A DNA stretch of 64,000 nt from JAEMQF01 sp963850525 (GTDB lineage: Bacteria > Pseudomonadota > Gammaproteobacteria > Burkholderiales > Burkholderiaceae_C): contig CAWKLQ010000005.1 in assembly GCA_963850525.1 (NCBI GenBank), forward strand, positions 13,207-77,206, written 5' to 3'. Shown piece by piece: positions 16,731 to 26,948 of the stretch. The translations under genes and the position numbers were made by a program. Under the pieces are notes generated by a model. That model was given only the letters and a program-made list of their open reading frames with translations, searched no databases and was not told where the DNA came from. Position 1 is the stretch's first letter. The number at the start of each line of letters is the position of its first letter.

Positions 16731-17645
16731 TCAGGCGGTTTGCTGGATCCCGGCGATCGCCCATTCGCGGCTGCCGTCGAGCGGCCTGACCAAGTGCCAG
16801 ACTTCATCGAACGGTTGTGCCGTGCCGTCTTTCTGTTCGCGGATCAGGCCGTTGAAGCGCACGCTCACGACGTTGCGCTCGGCTTCGCTCGCAAAGTCGA
16901 TCACCTTCGCGTCGATTTGCACCACATCGGTTTGCTGCGTCGAGGCACCCCGCTCCTGCAACTCCAGGCGCAGCGAGGCGAACAATTCCGGGGTCGTGAA
17001 GCCGCGCAGGTCGTTCAGGTCACCGCTGTCGTTGGCTGCCTGCATGCGAATGAAGATCATCTTCGCGATGCGCTCGAACGCGGCCGCGTCGAAGTCGGCG
17101 GGAAGCGCCGGCGCCGCAACGACTGCCGACGCGGGCGGGGTCTCGATGGGTGCCGAACTCGCCGGGCCCCATCCCGAGCCACCGGGGGCGGACATCGGCA
17201 ACGCCCCAGCGCCGGCGGCACCGCCTGCGAATTGCATTCCCGCGGGAGCGGCGCTGCGCTGCGCGGCCGGGCCGAAGCGGCGCAGCAGGAAGCGCACCAG
17301 GAAGACTGCGGCGACGGCGAGCAGCGCCAGCATCAGGAAGTTGCCGAACTCTTCGCCCATGCCGAGATGGCTCATCAGTGCGGCGATTCCCAGTCCCGCG
17401 GCCAGGCCGGCGAGCGGCCCCATCCACGAGCGCTTCGGCGCCGCGGCCGGCGCGGCGCCAGCGGTGGTGGGGGCAGCGGCGGGCGCACCGGGCTTGGCCG
17501 GAGCCGCGTCGGGCGCGCTGCGCGCCGGCATGTCGCGTTTCATTCCGGAGCTGCTCCCGCCGCCCAGGCGCTTCGCTTCAACGTCAACGGGTGCAAGGCC
17601 AAACGCTGCAACGGTCAGACCCAGGGCCACGATCAGTGATTTCAT
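16731..17645 (-). CDS. Tim44-like domain membrane protein
   Basis: The start at 17645 has GAGG at proper spacing. The protein (about 304 residues) has a signal-like N-terminus (MKSLIVALGLTVAAFGLAPV), a KRLGGGSSSGM segment common in this family, a long Ala/Pro linker, two hydrophobic helices at about 110-150 (GPLAGLAAGLGIAALMSHLG, FLMLALLAVAAVFLVRFLL), a second linker and a Tim44-like C-terminal domain (FERIAKMIFIRMQAANDSGD, ending REWAIAGIQQTA). Bacterial versions are membrane-bound; their exact role is unclear. The insertion sequence lies just upstream and may have displaced its promoter region. Confidence 0.9.
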   Translation of the reverse strand: MKSLIVALGLTVAAFGLAPVDVEAKRLGGGSSSGMKRDMPARSAPDAAPAKPGAPAAAPTTAGAAPAAAPKRSWMGPLAGLAAGLGIAALMSHLGMGEEFGNFLMLALLAVAAVFLVRFLLRRFGPAAQRSAAPAGMQFAGGAAGAGALPMSAPGGSGWGPASSAPIETPPASAVVAAPALPADFDAAAFERIAKMIFIRMQAANDSGDLNDLRGFTTPELFASLRLELQERGASTQQTDVVQIDAKVIDFASEAERNVVSVRFNGLIREQKDGTAQPFDEVWHLVRPLDGSREWAIAGIQQTA

Positions 17646-18013
17646 GTTCAGATCCTCTTCAAGTTCCCGGCACACCCCGGGATACGCGGATCATACGCAT
17701 CCGGCGACGGCCCTGTCGGCGGGATTACCTTGGGATGCGCAGGTCAAGTCCCAGGAGTCGTTTCCAATTCAGGTATGAGCCTGGAGCGGTCTGAGATCGG
17801 CGGCGCGAGGCGAGTCGATCCGTTGTAGACCAAGGCAGTGTATTGGGGCCTGGGTTTTGATTTCAACATCGCTCGTCGAAGGCTGTGGGCATGTGGTCGA
17901 AGGGCTGGGCGGTGGGCAACGTGTACCCGCGTTGTCCACGGACCAGGCCAGCGCCGTTCAGGCGCTTCGTCCACATGTCCACAGCCTCCCGCACGCAGCC
18001 CCGTAGGGGGAAC
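17646..18013. repeat. Non-coding stretch: Tim44-gene upstream region and left end of the insertion sequence
   Basis: No gene is visible. Bases to about 17750 are the upstream region of the Tim44-like gene. From about 17754 the left terminal repeat of the insertion sequence begins. Further in is a nested pair of inverted repeats: GGCTGTGGGCATGTGGTCG at 17881 against CGTCCACATGTCCACAGCC at 17968 (17 of 19 match), and inside them GTGGGCAACG at 17912 against CGTTGTCCAC at 17930 (9 of 10). They share a GTGGRCA-like core and lie just downstream of the transposase gene, so they may be extra transposase-binding sites. Confidence 0.6.
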
Positions 18014-19410
18014 TCAGCCGGTACGAGCAGGCACCCGTCTGAACAGCGCCAGCCGTGCCTCGTTGAGTTCCTCGGCCGCCTGCACGTCGGTCAGCGCCGT
18101 GGCCAGTGCACGCAGGTGTTCGAGCGTTACGCCCTCGCGCATGAAGCTTGCCGCCTCGGGCAAGCTGGCCAGCTTGCCCAGCGGCGTCATTGCATCCTTG
18201 GGTCGGTACACGCGCTTGATGCGTCCGGGCTTCTTCGGGTCGGCCAGCTCGGTGGCGAACAAGCACGGTCGGTGGAAGTTGAGGAATGGGTTGAGGTATT
18301 CGAAGCAGAAGGAGTTGAAGCGCACGGCATGCCGCTGGGGGATGTGTTCGTAGCCGAAGAGCTTGCGAACGACGGCACCGTTCTTGGTCTCCGCCAGGCC
18401 GTTGTCGTTGCTGCGCCGCGGGCGACTGCGGGTGAACTCGATGCGCAGTTTCTCCAGCATTTCGGCCACCCGGTGGTTGACGTACTCGCTGCCGTTGTCG
18501 GCGTGGAACCCGAGGATCGCAAACGGGAACTGCTCGAGCATCTGCCGGATGACGGGCAGCAGGTGCGCCTCGGAGATCGTCTGCACCGTGGCCACCACCT
18601 CCCACTGAGTCACGCAATCGACCGCGTTGATGTGGTACAGGCCCTTGGTGCCGTCCAGATCGCCTTGGTGCACGCTGTCGATACGCACGAAGCCCGGGCG
18701 CCCCTCAGGGGCTGGCGCCTTGCGCACGCCGATGGTCGCGGCCTTGGTGGGCCGGGTCTTGGTCAGCACGATCCGGTGGGCACGGTAGGGCGCGCTGTTG
18801 CGCAGGTTGTACAGGTGCCCGACGGAGATCGAGCCCAGGCGCTCGAATCGCGCGTCGCCAAAGACATCGCGCTGGCGGCGCAGCACGCAGGCCGTGGCCG
18901 GGCCCGACATCATGCCCATGGCTCGATCAACGTCGGCCAGCAGCGCCACATCAGCACTCGTGTAGCGCCGCGCAAAGGCGTGCGCAGGCGCGCGGTAATC
19001 CTTGATCAGGCGCTTGCCGGCGTCCCAGCGCGAGACCAGCCGCGTGACCTGCGCGCGGCTGTAGCCGCTCAGCCGCTGCAGATAGCTCAGCACCGGCCCG
19101 CGATGCGCGCGCGGCAACTGGCGGTAATCGAAGCGCCGCAACACGGATTCGATCCATGCGTAGCGCCCCTGGTCATCCTCGGCCTGCCGGAACTCCAGCG
19201 CCCGGGTCCCCTCCAGTACCTGCCGAACCTGTTCCAAGGTCCGGACCTGGGCTTCGTTCATGTCGATCACCATCGCTTGGATGATCGACTCGCCGCGCAA
19301 ACGCGCTGCCCATCAGCCGCCAAACCGCCTCGCCCAGAACTCCTCCAGGCTCACATCTCACTGGAATCGCGGCCCCGGCCCCAGGCTCACACCTCGTTGG
19401 ACAAGACTCC
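17754..19410 (-). mobile_element. Insertion sequence, about 1.66 kb, with one DDE transposase gene
   Basis: The left end (GGAGTCGTTTCCAATTCAGG, then TATGAGCCTGG) matches the reverse complement of the right end (GGAGTCTTGTCCAACGAGG, then TGTGAGCCTGG), with five or so mismatches and one gap over about 31 bases. A second, direct copy of the right-end motif (CCAGGCTCACATCTCACTGG) lies 36 bases further in, at 19345, as expected for a multi-site transposase end. The similarity may run a few bases further out (GTCAA / TTGAC), so the exact borders and any target duplication are not certain. The inner region holds a single rve-type transposase. Confidence 0.7.
18014..19273 (-). CDS. Transposase with integrase catalytic (rve, DDE) domain
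   Basis: About 419 residues from ATG 19273 (a further in-frame ATG at 19261 is also possible). The N-terminal third looks like a helix-turn-helix region (SGYSRAQVTRLVSRWDAGKR). The rve domain shows the DDE triad: Asp in FVRIDSVHQGD, Asp in GFHADNGSEY and Glu in NDNGLAETKN. The C-terminus ends with a helical stretch (EELNEARLALFRR). No frameshift or stop interrupts it, so the element may still be active. I cannot assign it firmly to an IS family from memory. Confidence 0.88.
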   Translation of the reverse strand: MVIDMNEAQVRTLEQVRQVLEGTRALEFRQAEDDQGRYAWIESVLRRFDYRQLPRAHRGPVLSYLQRLSGYSRAQVTRLVSRWDAGKRLIKDYRAPAHAFARRYTSADVALLADVDRAMGMMSGPATACVLRRQRDVFGDARFERLGSISVGHLYNLRNSAPYRAHRIVLTKTRPTKAATIGVRKAPAPEGRPGFVRIDSVHQGDLDGTKGLYHINAVDCVTQWEVVATVQTISEAHLLPVIRQMLEQFPFAILGFHADNGSEYVNHRVAEMLEKLRIEFTRSRPRRSNDNGLAETKNGAVVRKLFGYEHIPQRHAVRFNSFCFEYLNPFLNFHRPCLFATELADPKKPGRIKRVYRPKDAMTPLGKLASLPEAASFMREGVTLEHLRALATALTDVQAAEELNEARLALFRRVPARTG

Positions 19411-19510
19411 AGGTTGACGCGAATGCGGTGGCCATGGCAGACTCGCGCCCCACGCTCGCCGCGCGCTTGCCGCGCGGCGCCAATTGCAACTTGCCACAGG
19501 AGGGAATGCC

Positions 19511-19552
19511 ATGAGTGACGTCAAGCTTACCCTCGTGTCGGCCGCTGCTTGA
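19511..19552 (+). CDS. Possible 13-residue leader peptide
   Basis: The frame MSDVKLTLVSAAA-stop has a strong, well-placed ribosome-binding site (AGGAGGGA, 4-5 bases before ATG). It ends about 170 bases before the RsgA-like gene. A perfect 8-bp hairpin (GCGAGCGC / GCGCTCGC) follows at 19645-19667. The layout resembles an attenuation leader, but the peptide has no run of a single amino acid that would name a signal. The frame could be chance. Confidence 0.35.
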   Translation: MSDVKLTLVSAAA

Positions 19553-19644
19553 GCCTCGGGCGCTCAGCCACTGATCGTCTTTCTCTCGGCCCTGCGCTGA
19601 ATTCCCGCGGCTCCTGACGCCGCGGTCGACTCCCCCAAAAATCG

Positions 19645-19667
19645 AGCGAGCGCGTCAATTGCGCTCG
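19645..19667 (+). promoter_or_regulatory. Leader hairpin before the RsgA-like gene
   Basis: GCGAGCGC-GTCAATT-GCGCTCGC is a perfect 8-bp stem with a 7-base loop between the short frame at 19511 and the GTPase start. There is no T-run after it, so it is not a classic terminator. It may be part of a translational or transcriptional control structure. Confidence 0.4.
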
Positions 19668-19726
19668 CCGCGCCGGCACGCCGCCTTGTGCGTCGCGGTC
19701 CGGCGACACCGAGTCCGGAATTCATC

Positions 19727-20818
19727 ATGAACGAAGAAGAAACTGCGGTGGCGCGCTTGCGCGGCATCGGCTATAGCCCGCTGCTTGCGCAGCGAATCGA
19801 GCAATGCCTGGCGAAGCTGCAAGCCCCCGCCGAGCCGATGCGCGTCGTCGCCGTGCACCGCGAAACACTGATGCTGCACGACGGCCAGGCGCAACAGGTT
19901 GCGCGTCTGCTGCCCCGCCTGGCTCGCGACCTGGTGTCGAACGAGACGGAAATCGTCGTCGGCGACTGGGTGCTCGCGAGCCTGGACGATCAAGCGGGCT
20001 GCTGGGTGCAAGCCCGCGCCGAACCCCTGTCGCACCTCGCGCGGCGCGACGGTGACGGGCGGCGCCACGCCCTCGTCAGCAATGTTGACGTCGCACTGCT
20101 GCTGATGGGTCTGGACGACGACTTCAACCCGCGCCGCCTGGAGCGCTTCCTGGCGCTGGTGCAGGGCAGCGGCGTGCACCCCGTGGTGGTGCTGACCAAG
20201 GCCGACGTCGCAGCGCGCACGCCGCTGCGCCTGGAGCAGTGTCTCGAGGCGTTGCGCAAGCGGCTGGCGCCGAGCCTCCCGGTGCTCAGCGTCGACGCCC
20301 GCGAGCCTGCGGCGGCGCAAGCGCTTCGCCCCTACCTCAGCGCCGGGCAGACGCTCGTGCTGCTCGGCTCGTCGGGGGCCGGCAAGTCGACGCTCTGCAA
20401 CACGCTGCTCGGCGCGGCAATTCAAGACACGGGTCAGGTGCGCGACAGCGACGGACGCGGCCAGCACACGACCACGTCGCGCCAGTTGCTGCGTCTGCCC
20501 GGCGGGGCCTGCATCATCGACACGCCGGGGGTGCGCACGCTGAGCCCGCTGGGCGACGACGGCGCGCTCGCTGCCAGCTTTGCCGATGTGCACACGCTGC
20601 GCGCGGCGTGCCGCTTCCGCAATTGCCGCCACCTCGAAGAGCCCGGTTGCGCAGTGCGCGACGGCGTTGACGCCGACCGGCTGCGCAACTACCACAAGCT
20701 GCTGCGCGAAGTACGCCGTGACAGTCTGAGTCCGTTGCAGCGCCGCGAGCAACTCGCGCAGTGGAAGGCGCGCGGCAAGGCCGGGCACGCCAGACTGAAG
20801 GCGAAACGCGAAGTCTGA
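19727..20818 (+). CDS. rsgA: Ribosome small-subunit-dependent GTPase, RsgA-like
   Basis: About 363 residues. An OB-fold-like N-terminal region (VGDWVLASLDDQAGCWVQAR) precedes a circularly permuted GTPase domain with motifs in the order G4 (VLTKAD), G1 (GSSGAGKSTL, about residue 215), G2-like TTTSRQL and G3 (DTPGVR). A zinc-binding C-terminal part follows (CRFRNCRHLEEPGC: C-x5-C-x-H-x5-C). RsgA proteins help the 30S subunit mature and hydrolyse GTP on it. This one is longer than typical E. coli RsgA and resembles the second, divergent branch found in many proteobacteria. The start at 19727 leads directly into MNEEETAVARLRGIGY. Confidence 0.88.
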   Translation: MNEEETAVARLRGIGYSPLLAQRIEQCLAKLQAPAEPMRVVAVHRETLMLHDGQAQQVARLLPRLARDLVSNETEIVVGDWVLASLDDQAGCWVQARAEPLSHLARRDGDGRRHALVSNVDVALLLMGLDDDFNPRRLERFLALVQGSGVHPVVVLTKADVAARTPLRLEQCLEALRKRLAPSLPVLSVDAREPAAAQALRPYLSAGQTLVLLGSSGAGKSTLCNTLLGAAIQDTGQVRDSDGRGQHTTTSRQLLRLPGGACIIDTPGVRTLSPLGDDGALAASFADVHTLRAACRFRNCRHLEEPGCAVRDGVDADRLRNYHKLLREVRRDSLSPLQRREQLAQWKARGKAGHARLKAKREV

Positions 20819-20910
20819 GCCCGCGCGTCAGGCGCCGGAAGGCGACTGACGGCTGGCGAAGGCCCGGACGCCATACGAGCGACCGGGCTGAGCCCGCGCG
20901 GCCGCCGAAA

Positions 20911-21285
20911 CTACCGCGGCAGGACGGTGAGCTTGCCGGGCGAGCCGTCGCTGCACGTTGCTGCCGCGTCGACGTAGGTGACGCGGCCGCGCACGACGCA
21001 GCGCAAGACCTTGGTGGCGTTGCCCGTGTCGGCGGGCAGGACTGCGACGAACGTCGCTTGTGCAGGTGCGGCTCGTGTTGCCTCGACCTGCGCGGGTTCG
21101 GCGGGCACGGAGGGCTGGGCGGTCGGGGTCAGTACTTCGGGTTCGCTCTGCGCGGTCACCTCGACGCTCGGTTGGCGAAGTGGGCGCTCCTTGCCTGGGC
21201 GCTCGAGGCTCCACGCGAGTGCAGAGCCGGCGAAGCTCGCCACGCACACCAGCATCCAGAACCAGGACGGCAGGCGTGCGCTCAT
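20911..21285 (-). CDS. Membrane-anchored small protein with a DUF4124-like C-terminus
   Basis: 124 residues starting at ATG 21285, which overlaps the stop of the upstream gene by four bases (ATGA). It has one N-terminal hydrophobic segment (WFWMLVCVASFAGSALAWSL), a Pro/Glu/Thr-rich linker and a short C-terminal motif, LRCVVRGRVTYVDAAATCSD, similar to DUF4124 (a Cys-bounded beta hairpin). It is probably periplasmic. The coupling suggests it works with the nuclease-like protein before it, but the link is not known. Confidence 0.7.
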   Translation of the reverse strand: MSARLPSWFWMLVCVASFAGSALAWSLERPGKERPLRQPSVEVTAQSEPEVLTPTAQPSVPAEPAQVEATRAAPAQATFVAVLPADTGNATKVLRCVVRGRVTYVDAAATCSDGSPGKLTVLPR

Positions 21286-22175
21286 AGTTTCTCGGAAGTC
21301 CAGGTCAGCGTCGCTGGACAGTCGCTGGTGCAACCCCAGGTGCCGTCGGCGCCGCTCAATGGGGCCATCTTGGCTTTGCACGTGGGACACGTCGGTCGCC
21401 AATACTCGCCTTGGGTGGCCACCGCCAGCAGGTCTTGTTGCTGCGCATCGGAGCGGCGCAGGATCACTGTCAGGAGGTTGACGCTGTCCACCGGTGCAAT
21501 GTGATTGCGCCGCGCGAATCGTTTCGCCTCATCGCTGAAGCGTCCCGCGGTGACGATGGCGCCTGAGCTGACCCCCGTGCGCTCCAGTACTTGGCGGAAC
21601 TGGTCGACCTCGGGCGTCTCGATGGGGCCGTCGTTCAGGTGTTTGCACAGGACGATGCGCACCGGGTGTTTCAGATCGAGTGGCGAGTGCAACCAGAGTT
21701 GCGTGCCGCCGGCGGGGCCATCCGAATTCAGTTTCACGACGTAGCCGTCCTGCCTGAAAAGCCCCATGCAGACGGCTTCGAAACGCTGCCATTCGATCGC
21801 GCGCAAGACCCCGGCGCGCCAGCGCGACGGCTTCTTGGGTGCAGCGAGCCCTGCGTTTGGTGGTGCTGCGGCAGCCCCGTCGCCCACCCCCACGCCTTCA
21901 TCGGCGTCGGCAAAGGCGCTGGTGGGTGGGCCCACCGGGTGCGTGTCGGGACCCGTGTCGTCGGCCATCGTGCTGTGCTTGAACGACGACAGCTCGAAGC
22001 CGCGCGGCGGGCGGCGCACCACGCGGGGGGTCTGAAGCCACATCAGAAACGCACCGACGCCCAGCAAGAACAACGCCGCAGGTCGATGCATTGGCCAATC
22101 GCTGCCGCGCAGACCGGTGGGCAACCAGGACGCTGCCAACCACAACACTGCGGCGACGATGAGCAGCAGTGCCAT
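21282..22175 (-). CDS. Membrane-anchored Mrr-like restriction endonuclease domain protein
   Basis: Two hydrophobic segments (MALLLIVAAVLWLAASWLP and AALFLLGVGAFLMWLQ) precede a linker and an Mrr_cat-like domain (AIEWQRFEAVCMGLFRQDGY, GGTQLWL, RIVLCKHLNDGPI). The catalytic Lys of the usual QxK pair is present (LCK) but the Gln is replaced. A C-terminal zinc-ribbon-like part follows (CPTCKAKMAPLSGADGTWGC, then CPATLTW). Membrane-bound proteins with this layout are known in proteobacteria; their role is not settled. The start is uncertain: I use ATG 22175, but the frame is open to a GTG at 22301, and the residues LRALLQFGLRP just before suggest a start a little upstream. Confidence 0.75.
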   Translation of the reverse strand: MALLLIVAAVLWLAASWLPTGLRGSDWPMHRPAALFLLGVGAFLMWLQTPRVVRRPPRGFELSSFKHSTMADDTGPDTHPVGPPTSAFADADEGVGVGDGAAAAPPNAGLAAPKKPSRWRAGVLRAIEWQRFEAVCMGLFRQDGYVVKLNSDGPAGGTQLWLHSPLDLKHPVRIVLCKHLNDGPIETPEVDQFRQVLERTGVSSGAIVTAGRFSDEAKRFARRNHIAPVDSVNLLTVILRRSDAQQQDLLAVATQGEYWRPTCPTCKAKMAPLSGADGTWGCTSDCPATLTWTSEKL

Positions 22176-22388
22176 GGGCCGAAGGCCGAATTGAAGAAGG
22201 GCGCGCAAAGGGATTGCTTTGAAGGAGTTGCCAGGCGGAAGAGTGATTCGCAAGCACGGGTGGCGCAGACGTTTTAAGTGTCCTGCGCTACCCGCGCTCA
22301 CGTTTGGTCACTCTATCCGCGAGCAGGGCGCGGCGGAAGCCACCTCGACACGGTTCAGCGCGAATGTGTGCGATCACGCACAGCAGCA

Positions 22389-22411
22389 CGAGCCCTTCAT
22401 TCGAGGGCTCG
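22389..22411 (-). terminator. Hairpin after rhlE
   Basis: CGAGCCCT-TCATTCG-AGGGCTCG is a perfect 8-bp inverted repeat about 60 bases past the rhlE stop codon. No T-run follows on either strand, so termination strength is doubtful. A smaller hairpin (TGTGCG-ATCA-CGCACA) lies about 30 bases further downstream of rhlE. Confidence 0.5.
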
Positions 22412-22471
22412 AACCCTGGGCAAGCCCCGACCGACGTGCCTTCGCGCAGTTCAGGCCGGCGCGCTGGGCGC

Positions 22472-23893
22472 TCAGGCCTTCTCGGTGATGCGCGGACGCG
22501 CCCCGTTCGGGCGGCCCGCCGGGCTGCGCGGCGCGGCCGGACCACGGGGTGCAGGAGACCCTTGTCTCGCGGGTGTCTTCACGGGCGCTGCACGCTGCGC
22601 GGGACGCGAGTCGCGCCGGTCTGAGCCGCCGCCGCCACCACCGCCACCGCGCCCGCCACGTCCGCCACCCGGAGGGGCCGGCGAGCGGCGCTGCCCACCC
22701 ACGCCTATCGTCATGCGCCCCAGCACGATCGGTTCGGCCCTTTCACCGGCAGGCGGCGCGAAGCCGGCAACCACCTCGCGCGGGATTTCGCGCTTGATGA
22801 GGCGCTCGATGTCGCGCAGGAAACCTTCTTCGTCCAAGCACACGAGCGAAATCGCCTCGCCTTGCGCGCCGGCGCGGCCGGTGCGGCCGATGCGGTGCAC
22901 ATAGTCTTCGGGCACGTTGGGCACTTCGAAGTTGACGACGTGGGGCAGCTGGTCGATGTCGATGCCGCGCGCCGCGATGTCGGTGGCGACCAGCACCTGC
23001 AGTTCGCCGCGCTTGAAGTCGGCAAGCGCCTTGGTGCGCGCCGTCTGGCTCTTGTTGCCGTGGATCGCCATCGCCGAAATGCCTTGTTTTTCCAGATGCT
23101 CAGTCAAGCGGTTTGCGCCGTGTTTCATGCGCGTGAAGACGAGCACCTGGTGCCAGTCGTTGCTCTTGATCAGGTGCGTGAGCAAGTCCTTCTTCATTTC
23201 GCGGCCGACCGGATGCACTTTCTGCGCGATCGTGTCGGCCGTCTGGTTGCGCCGCGCGACTTCGATCAGCACCGGCTTGTTGAGCAGCCGATCCGCGAGC
23301 GCCTTGATCTCGTCGCTGAAAGTCGCCGAGAACAACAGGCTCTGCTTCTTCGCGGGCAGAAACGCCAGCACTTTCTTGATGTCGTGGATGAAGCCCATGT
23401 CGAGCATGCGATCGGCCTCGTCGAGAACGAAGATCTCCACGTGGCTCAGGTCGAGGTTGCGCTGCTGGTGGTGGTCGAGCAGGCGCCCGGGCGTGGCCAC
23501 CAGAATGTCGACGCCGCGGCGCAGTTTGTCGACTTGCGGCTGCATGCCCACGCCGCCGAAGATCACCATGCTGGTGAGCTTGGAGTGTTTGCCGTACACG
23601 CGAACGCTTTCTTCGACTTGCGCGGCGAGTTCACGCGTGGGCGTGAGGATCAGCGCGCGGATCGGTGATTTGCCCTTGGCGTCGCGAATTGCGGGCTGGG
23701 CCATCAGGCGGTGCAGCATCGGCAGCACAAAACCGGCGGTCTTGCCTGTGCCGGTTTGCGCGCCGCCCATCACGTCGCCGCCGGACAACACGGCAGGAAT
23801 CGCTTGCAGCTGGATGGGAGTGGGAGTCGTGTAGCCATGCTCGCGGACAGCGCGCAGCAACGGCTCGGCCAGGCCGAGGGTATCGAAGGTCAT
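22472..23893 (-). CDS. rhlE: DEAD-box ATP-dependent RNA helicase RhlE
   Basis: The 473-residue protein shows the complete DEAD-box set: Q motif (TPTPIQLQAIP), motif I (AQTGTGKT), Ia (PTRELAAQ), II (DEAD at LDEADRMLDMGF), III (SATFS), V (ATDIAARGIDI) and VI (HRIGRTGRAG). The C-terminal tail is Gly/Arg/Pro-rich (GGGRGGRGGGGGGG), as in RhlE proteins, and probably binds RNA. Such helicases remodel ribosome precursors or structured mRNA, often at low temperature. It is transcribed alone. Confidence 0.95.
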   Translation of the reverse strand: MTFDTLGLAEPLLRAVREHGYTTPTPIQLQAIPAVLSGGDVMGGAQTGTGKTAGFVLPMLHRLMAQPAIRDAKGKSPIRALILTPTRELAAQVEESVRVYGKHSKLTSMVIFGGVGMQPQVDKLRRGVDILVATPGRLLDHHQQRNLDLSHVEIFVLDEADRMLDMGFIHDIKKVLAFLPAKKQSLLFSATFSDEIKALADRLLNKPVLIEVARRNQTADTIAQKVHPVGREMKKDLLTHLIKSNDWHQVLVFTRMKHGANRLTEHLEKQGISAMAIHGNKSQTARTKALADFKRGELQVLVATDIAARGIDIDQLPHVVNFEVPNVPEDYVHRIGRTGRAGAQGEAISLVCLDEEGFLRDIERLIKREIPREVVAGFAPPAGERAEPIVLGRMTIGVGGQRRSPAPPGGGRGGRGGGGGGGGSDRRDSRPAQRAAPVKTPARQGSPAPRGPAAPRSPAGRPNGARPRITEKA

Positions 23894-24043
23894 TTGAATT
23901 GGAAGAGAGGTCGGCCTGTCGCCGCAAGTTTGGGCGCCAGTCGCAGGCAGAGGGAGAGAAGGTCGAGCGCGAAGGCTCAGGTCAGAGATGACATCAGCGG
24001 GCAGACTGGTGACCCGGCTGGTGCGCGAGATTCTACCCGGCGC

Positions 24044-25210
24044 TCAACGGATCGCGACGGCGGCGCCTTCCAGCCCGCGCATATTGCGTGTGTTGATCCA
24101 CAGTGTGAACAGGCCGGCGCAGGCGAACGGCACGCTCGCCCAGGGCAGGTTCGCCAGGCCCAGCGTGGCCGTCGCCGCGCCGCCGACGACAGCGCCCAAC
24201 GCCATGCCGCCGTAGAGCATCGACGTGTTCAGCGACATCAACAAGGGCGCCGACTGCGGCGCGAGCAAGGCCAAGCGCGATTGTTGAGGCACCATCATGC
24301 CGAAGCCCGCGACGCCCCAGACCACAAACACGACCAGCGTCAGCAGCGGTTGCCCCTGCGTCAGCGGCACGAGGACCATCATCAACGCGAGCAGGGTGAG
24401 CTGCAGCGTCAGCGTCGTCTGCGCGCCGAAACGGTCGTTCGCCCAACCGCCGAGCAGCGTTCCGGCCACGCCGGCCAGACCAAAACTCATCAGTGCCAGG
24501 CTCAATTGCGTGTTCGTCATTGGATTCAGCGCAAGCAGCACCGGGCCGATGTAGGCGAAGACGTTGAAGATCGCCACAAAGTAGACGAGCGTCAGCGCCA
24601 GGGTCCACAACACGGCGGGACGGCGCAATTGGCTCACCGCCCCGGCCAATGTCGCGCCGGGCGTGGCCATGTCGCGCGGCACGAGCCGATACAGCGCCAC
24701 ACAGCACAGCGCCGCGGCGCCCGCGACGCCGAACACGGGGATGCGCCAGCCGTACTCCAGGCCGAGCCAGGCGCCGATGGGCATGCCGATCACGTAGCTC
24801 AAACTCATGCCGAGAAACACCAGCGCGAGCGCCCGGCCGCGCTGCTCCGGCGGAACCATCGCGACGACGATTCCCGCACCCATCGGCGTGAAGCACGCGC
24901 CAACGCCCATCAGGGCGCGGCCGGCGAGCAGAACCGGCAGCGTCGGCGCCCAAGCGCACAACAGGTTGCCGGCGCCGAACAGCGCCATCGCAATCACCAG
25001 CGCCTTGCGTCGCGGCCAGCGCCCGGTGAAGAGCAGCGCAATCGGGCCGAGCACAGCGGTGGTCAACGCATACACCGTCATCGCCTGGCCGGCCGCGGCA
25101 ACACTGACATCGAGCGACGTGCTGATCGTGCCCAGGATCCCGTTGATGACGAAGGCGCCGGTGCCTATCGTCAGGTTGCACAGCGTGAGCAGGTAAAGAA
25201 GGCGTGGCAT
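24044..25210 (-). CDS. MFS transporter, drug/arabinose-efflux-like
   Basis: A 388-residue membrane protein with about 12 hydrophobic segments. The MFS signature after helix 2 is present as LLFTGRWPRRKALVIAMALF, and helix 5 reads LVFLGMSLSYVIGMPIGAWL, typical of the drug:H+ antiporter 1 family (AraJ/YdhP type). The substrate cannot be read from the sequence. It is divergent from ettA, with 66 bases between the starts. The 150 bases between its stop and rhlE carry no further gene. Confidence 0.9.
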   Translation of the reverse strand: MPRLLYLLTLCNLTIGTGAFVINGILGTISTSLDVSVAAAGQAMTVYALTTAVLGPIALLFTGRWPRRKALVIAMALFGAGNLLCAWAPTLPVLLAGRALMGVGACFTPMGAGIVVAMVPPEQRGRALALVFLGMSLSYVIGMPIGAWLGLEYGWRIPVFGVAGAAALCCVALYRLVPRDMATPGATLAGAVSQLRRPAVLWTLALTLVYFVAIFNVFAYIGPVLLALNPMTNTQLSLALMSFGLAGVAGTLLGGWANDRFGAQTTLTLQLTLLALMMVLVPLTQGQPLLTLVVFVVWGVAGFGMMVPQQSRLALLAPQSAPLLMSLNTSMLYGGMALGAVVGGAATATLGLANLPWASVPFACAGLFTLWINTRNMRGLEGAAVAIR

Positions 25211-25276
25211 CGGCGCATTGTCAGGGCGCGCTGAGGCGCCACGTCACAATACGCACTGTTTTTCAGAGGTCCCGCA

Positions 25277-26941
<1,665 letters not shown>

Positions 26942-26948
26942 ACCCAGC

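Larger units (their letters stand above)
19274..19726. other. Non-coding stretch: right end of the insertion sequence and leader of the RsgA-like gene
   Basis: No full-sized gene is visible. The left part contains the two right-end repeats of the insertion sequence (19345 and 19381). From about 19411 to 19726 lies the probable promoter and leader of the RsgA-like gene, including a short open frame at 19511 and a GC-rich hairpin. Confidence 0.6.

Noticed and set aside
17881..17986. The nested inverted repeats as the true left border of the insertion sequence
   Set aside because: No matching copy is seen at the right end, whereas the repeat at about 17754-17784 matches the right end well.
22176..22301. 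GTG start at 22301 for the Mrr-like protein
   Set aside because: No ribosome-binding site, and the added residues look like translated intergenic sequence, although a slightly longer N-terminus than the chosen ATG remains possible.
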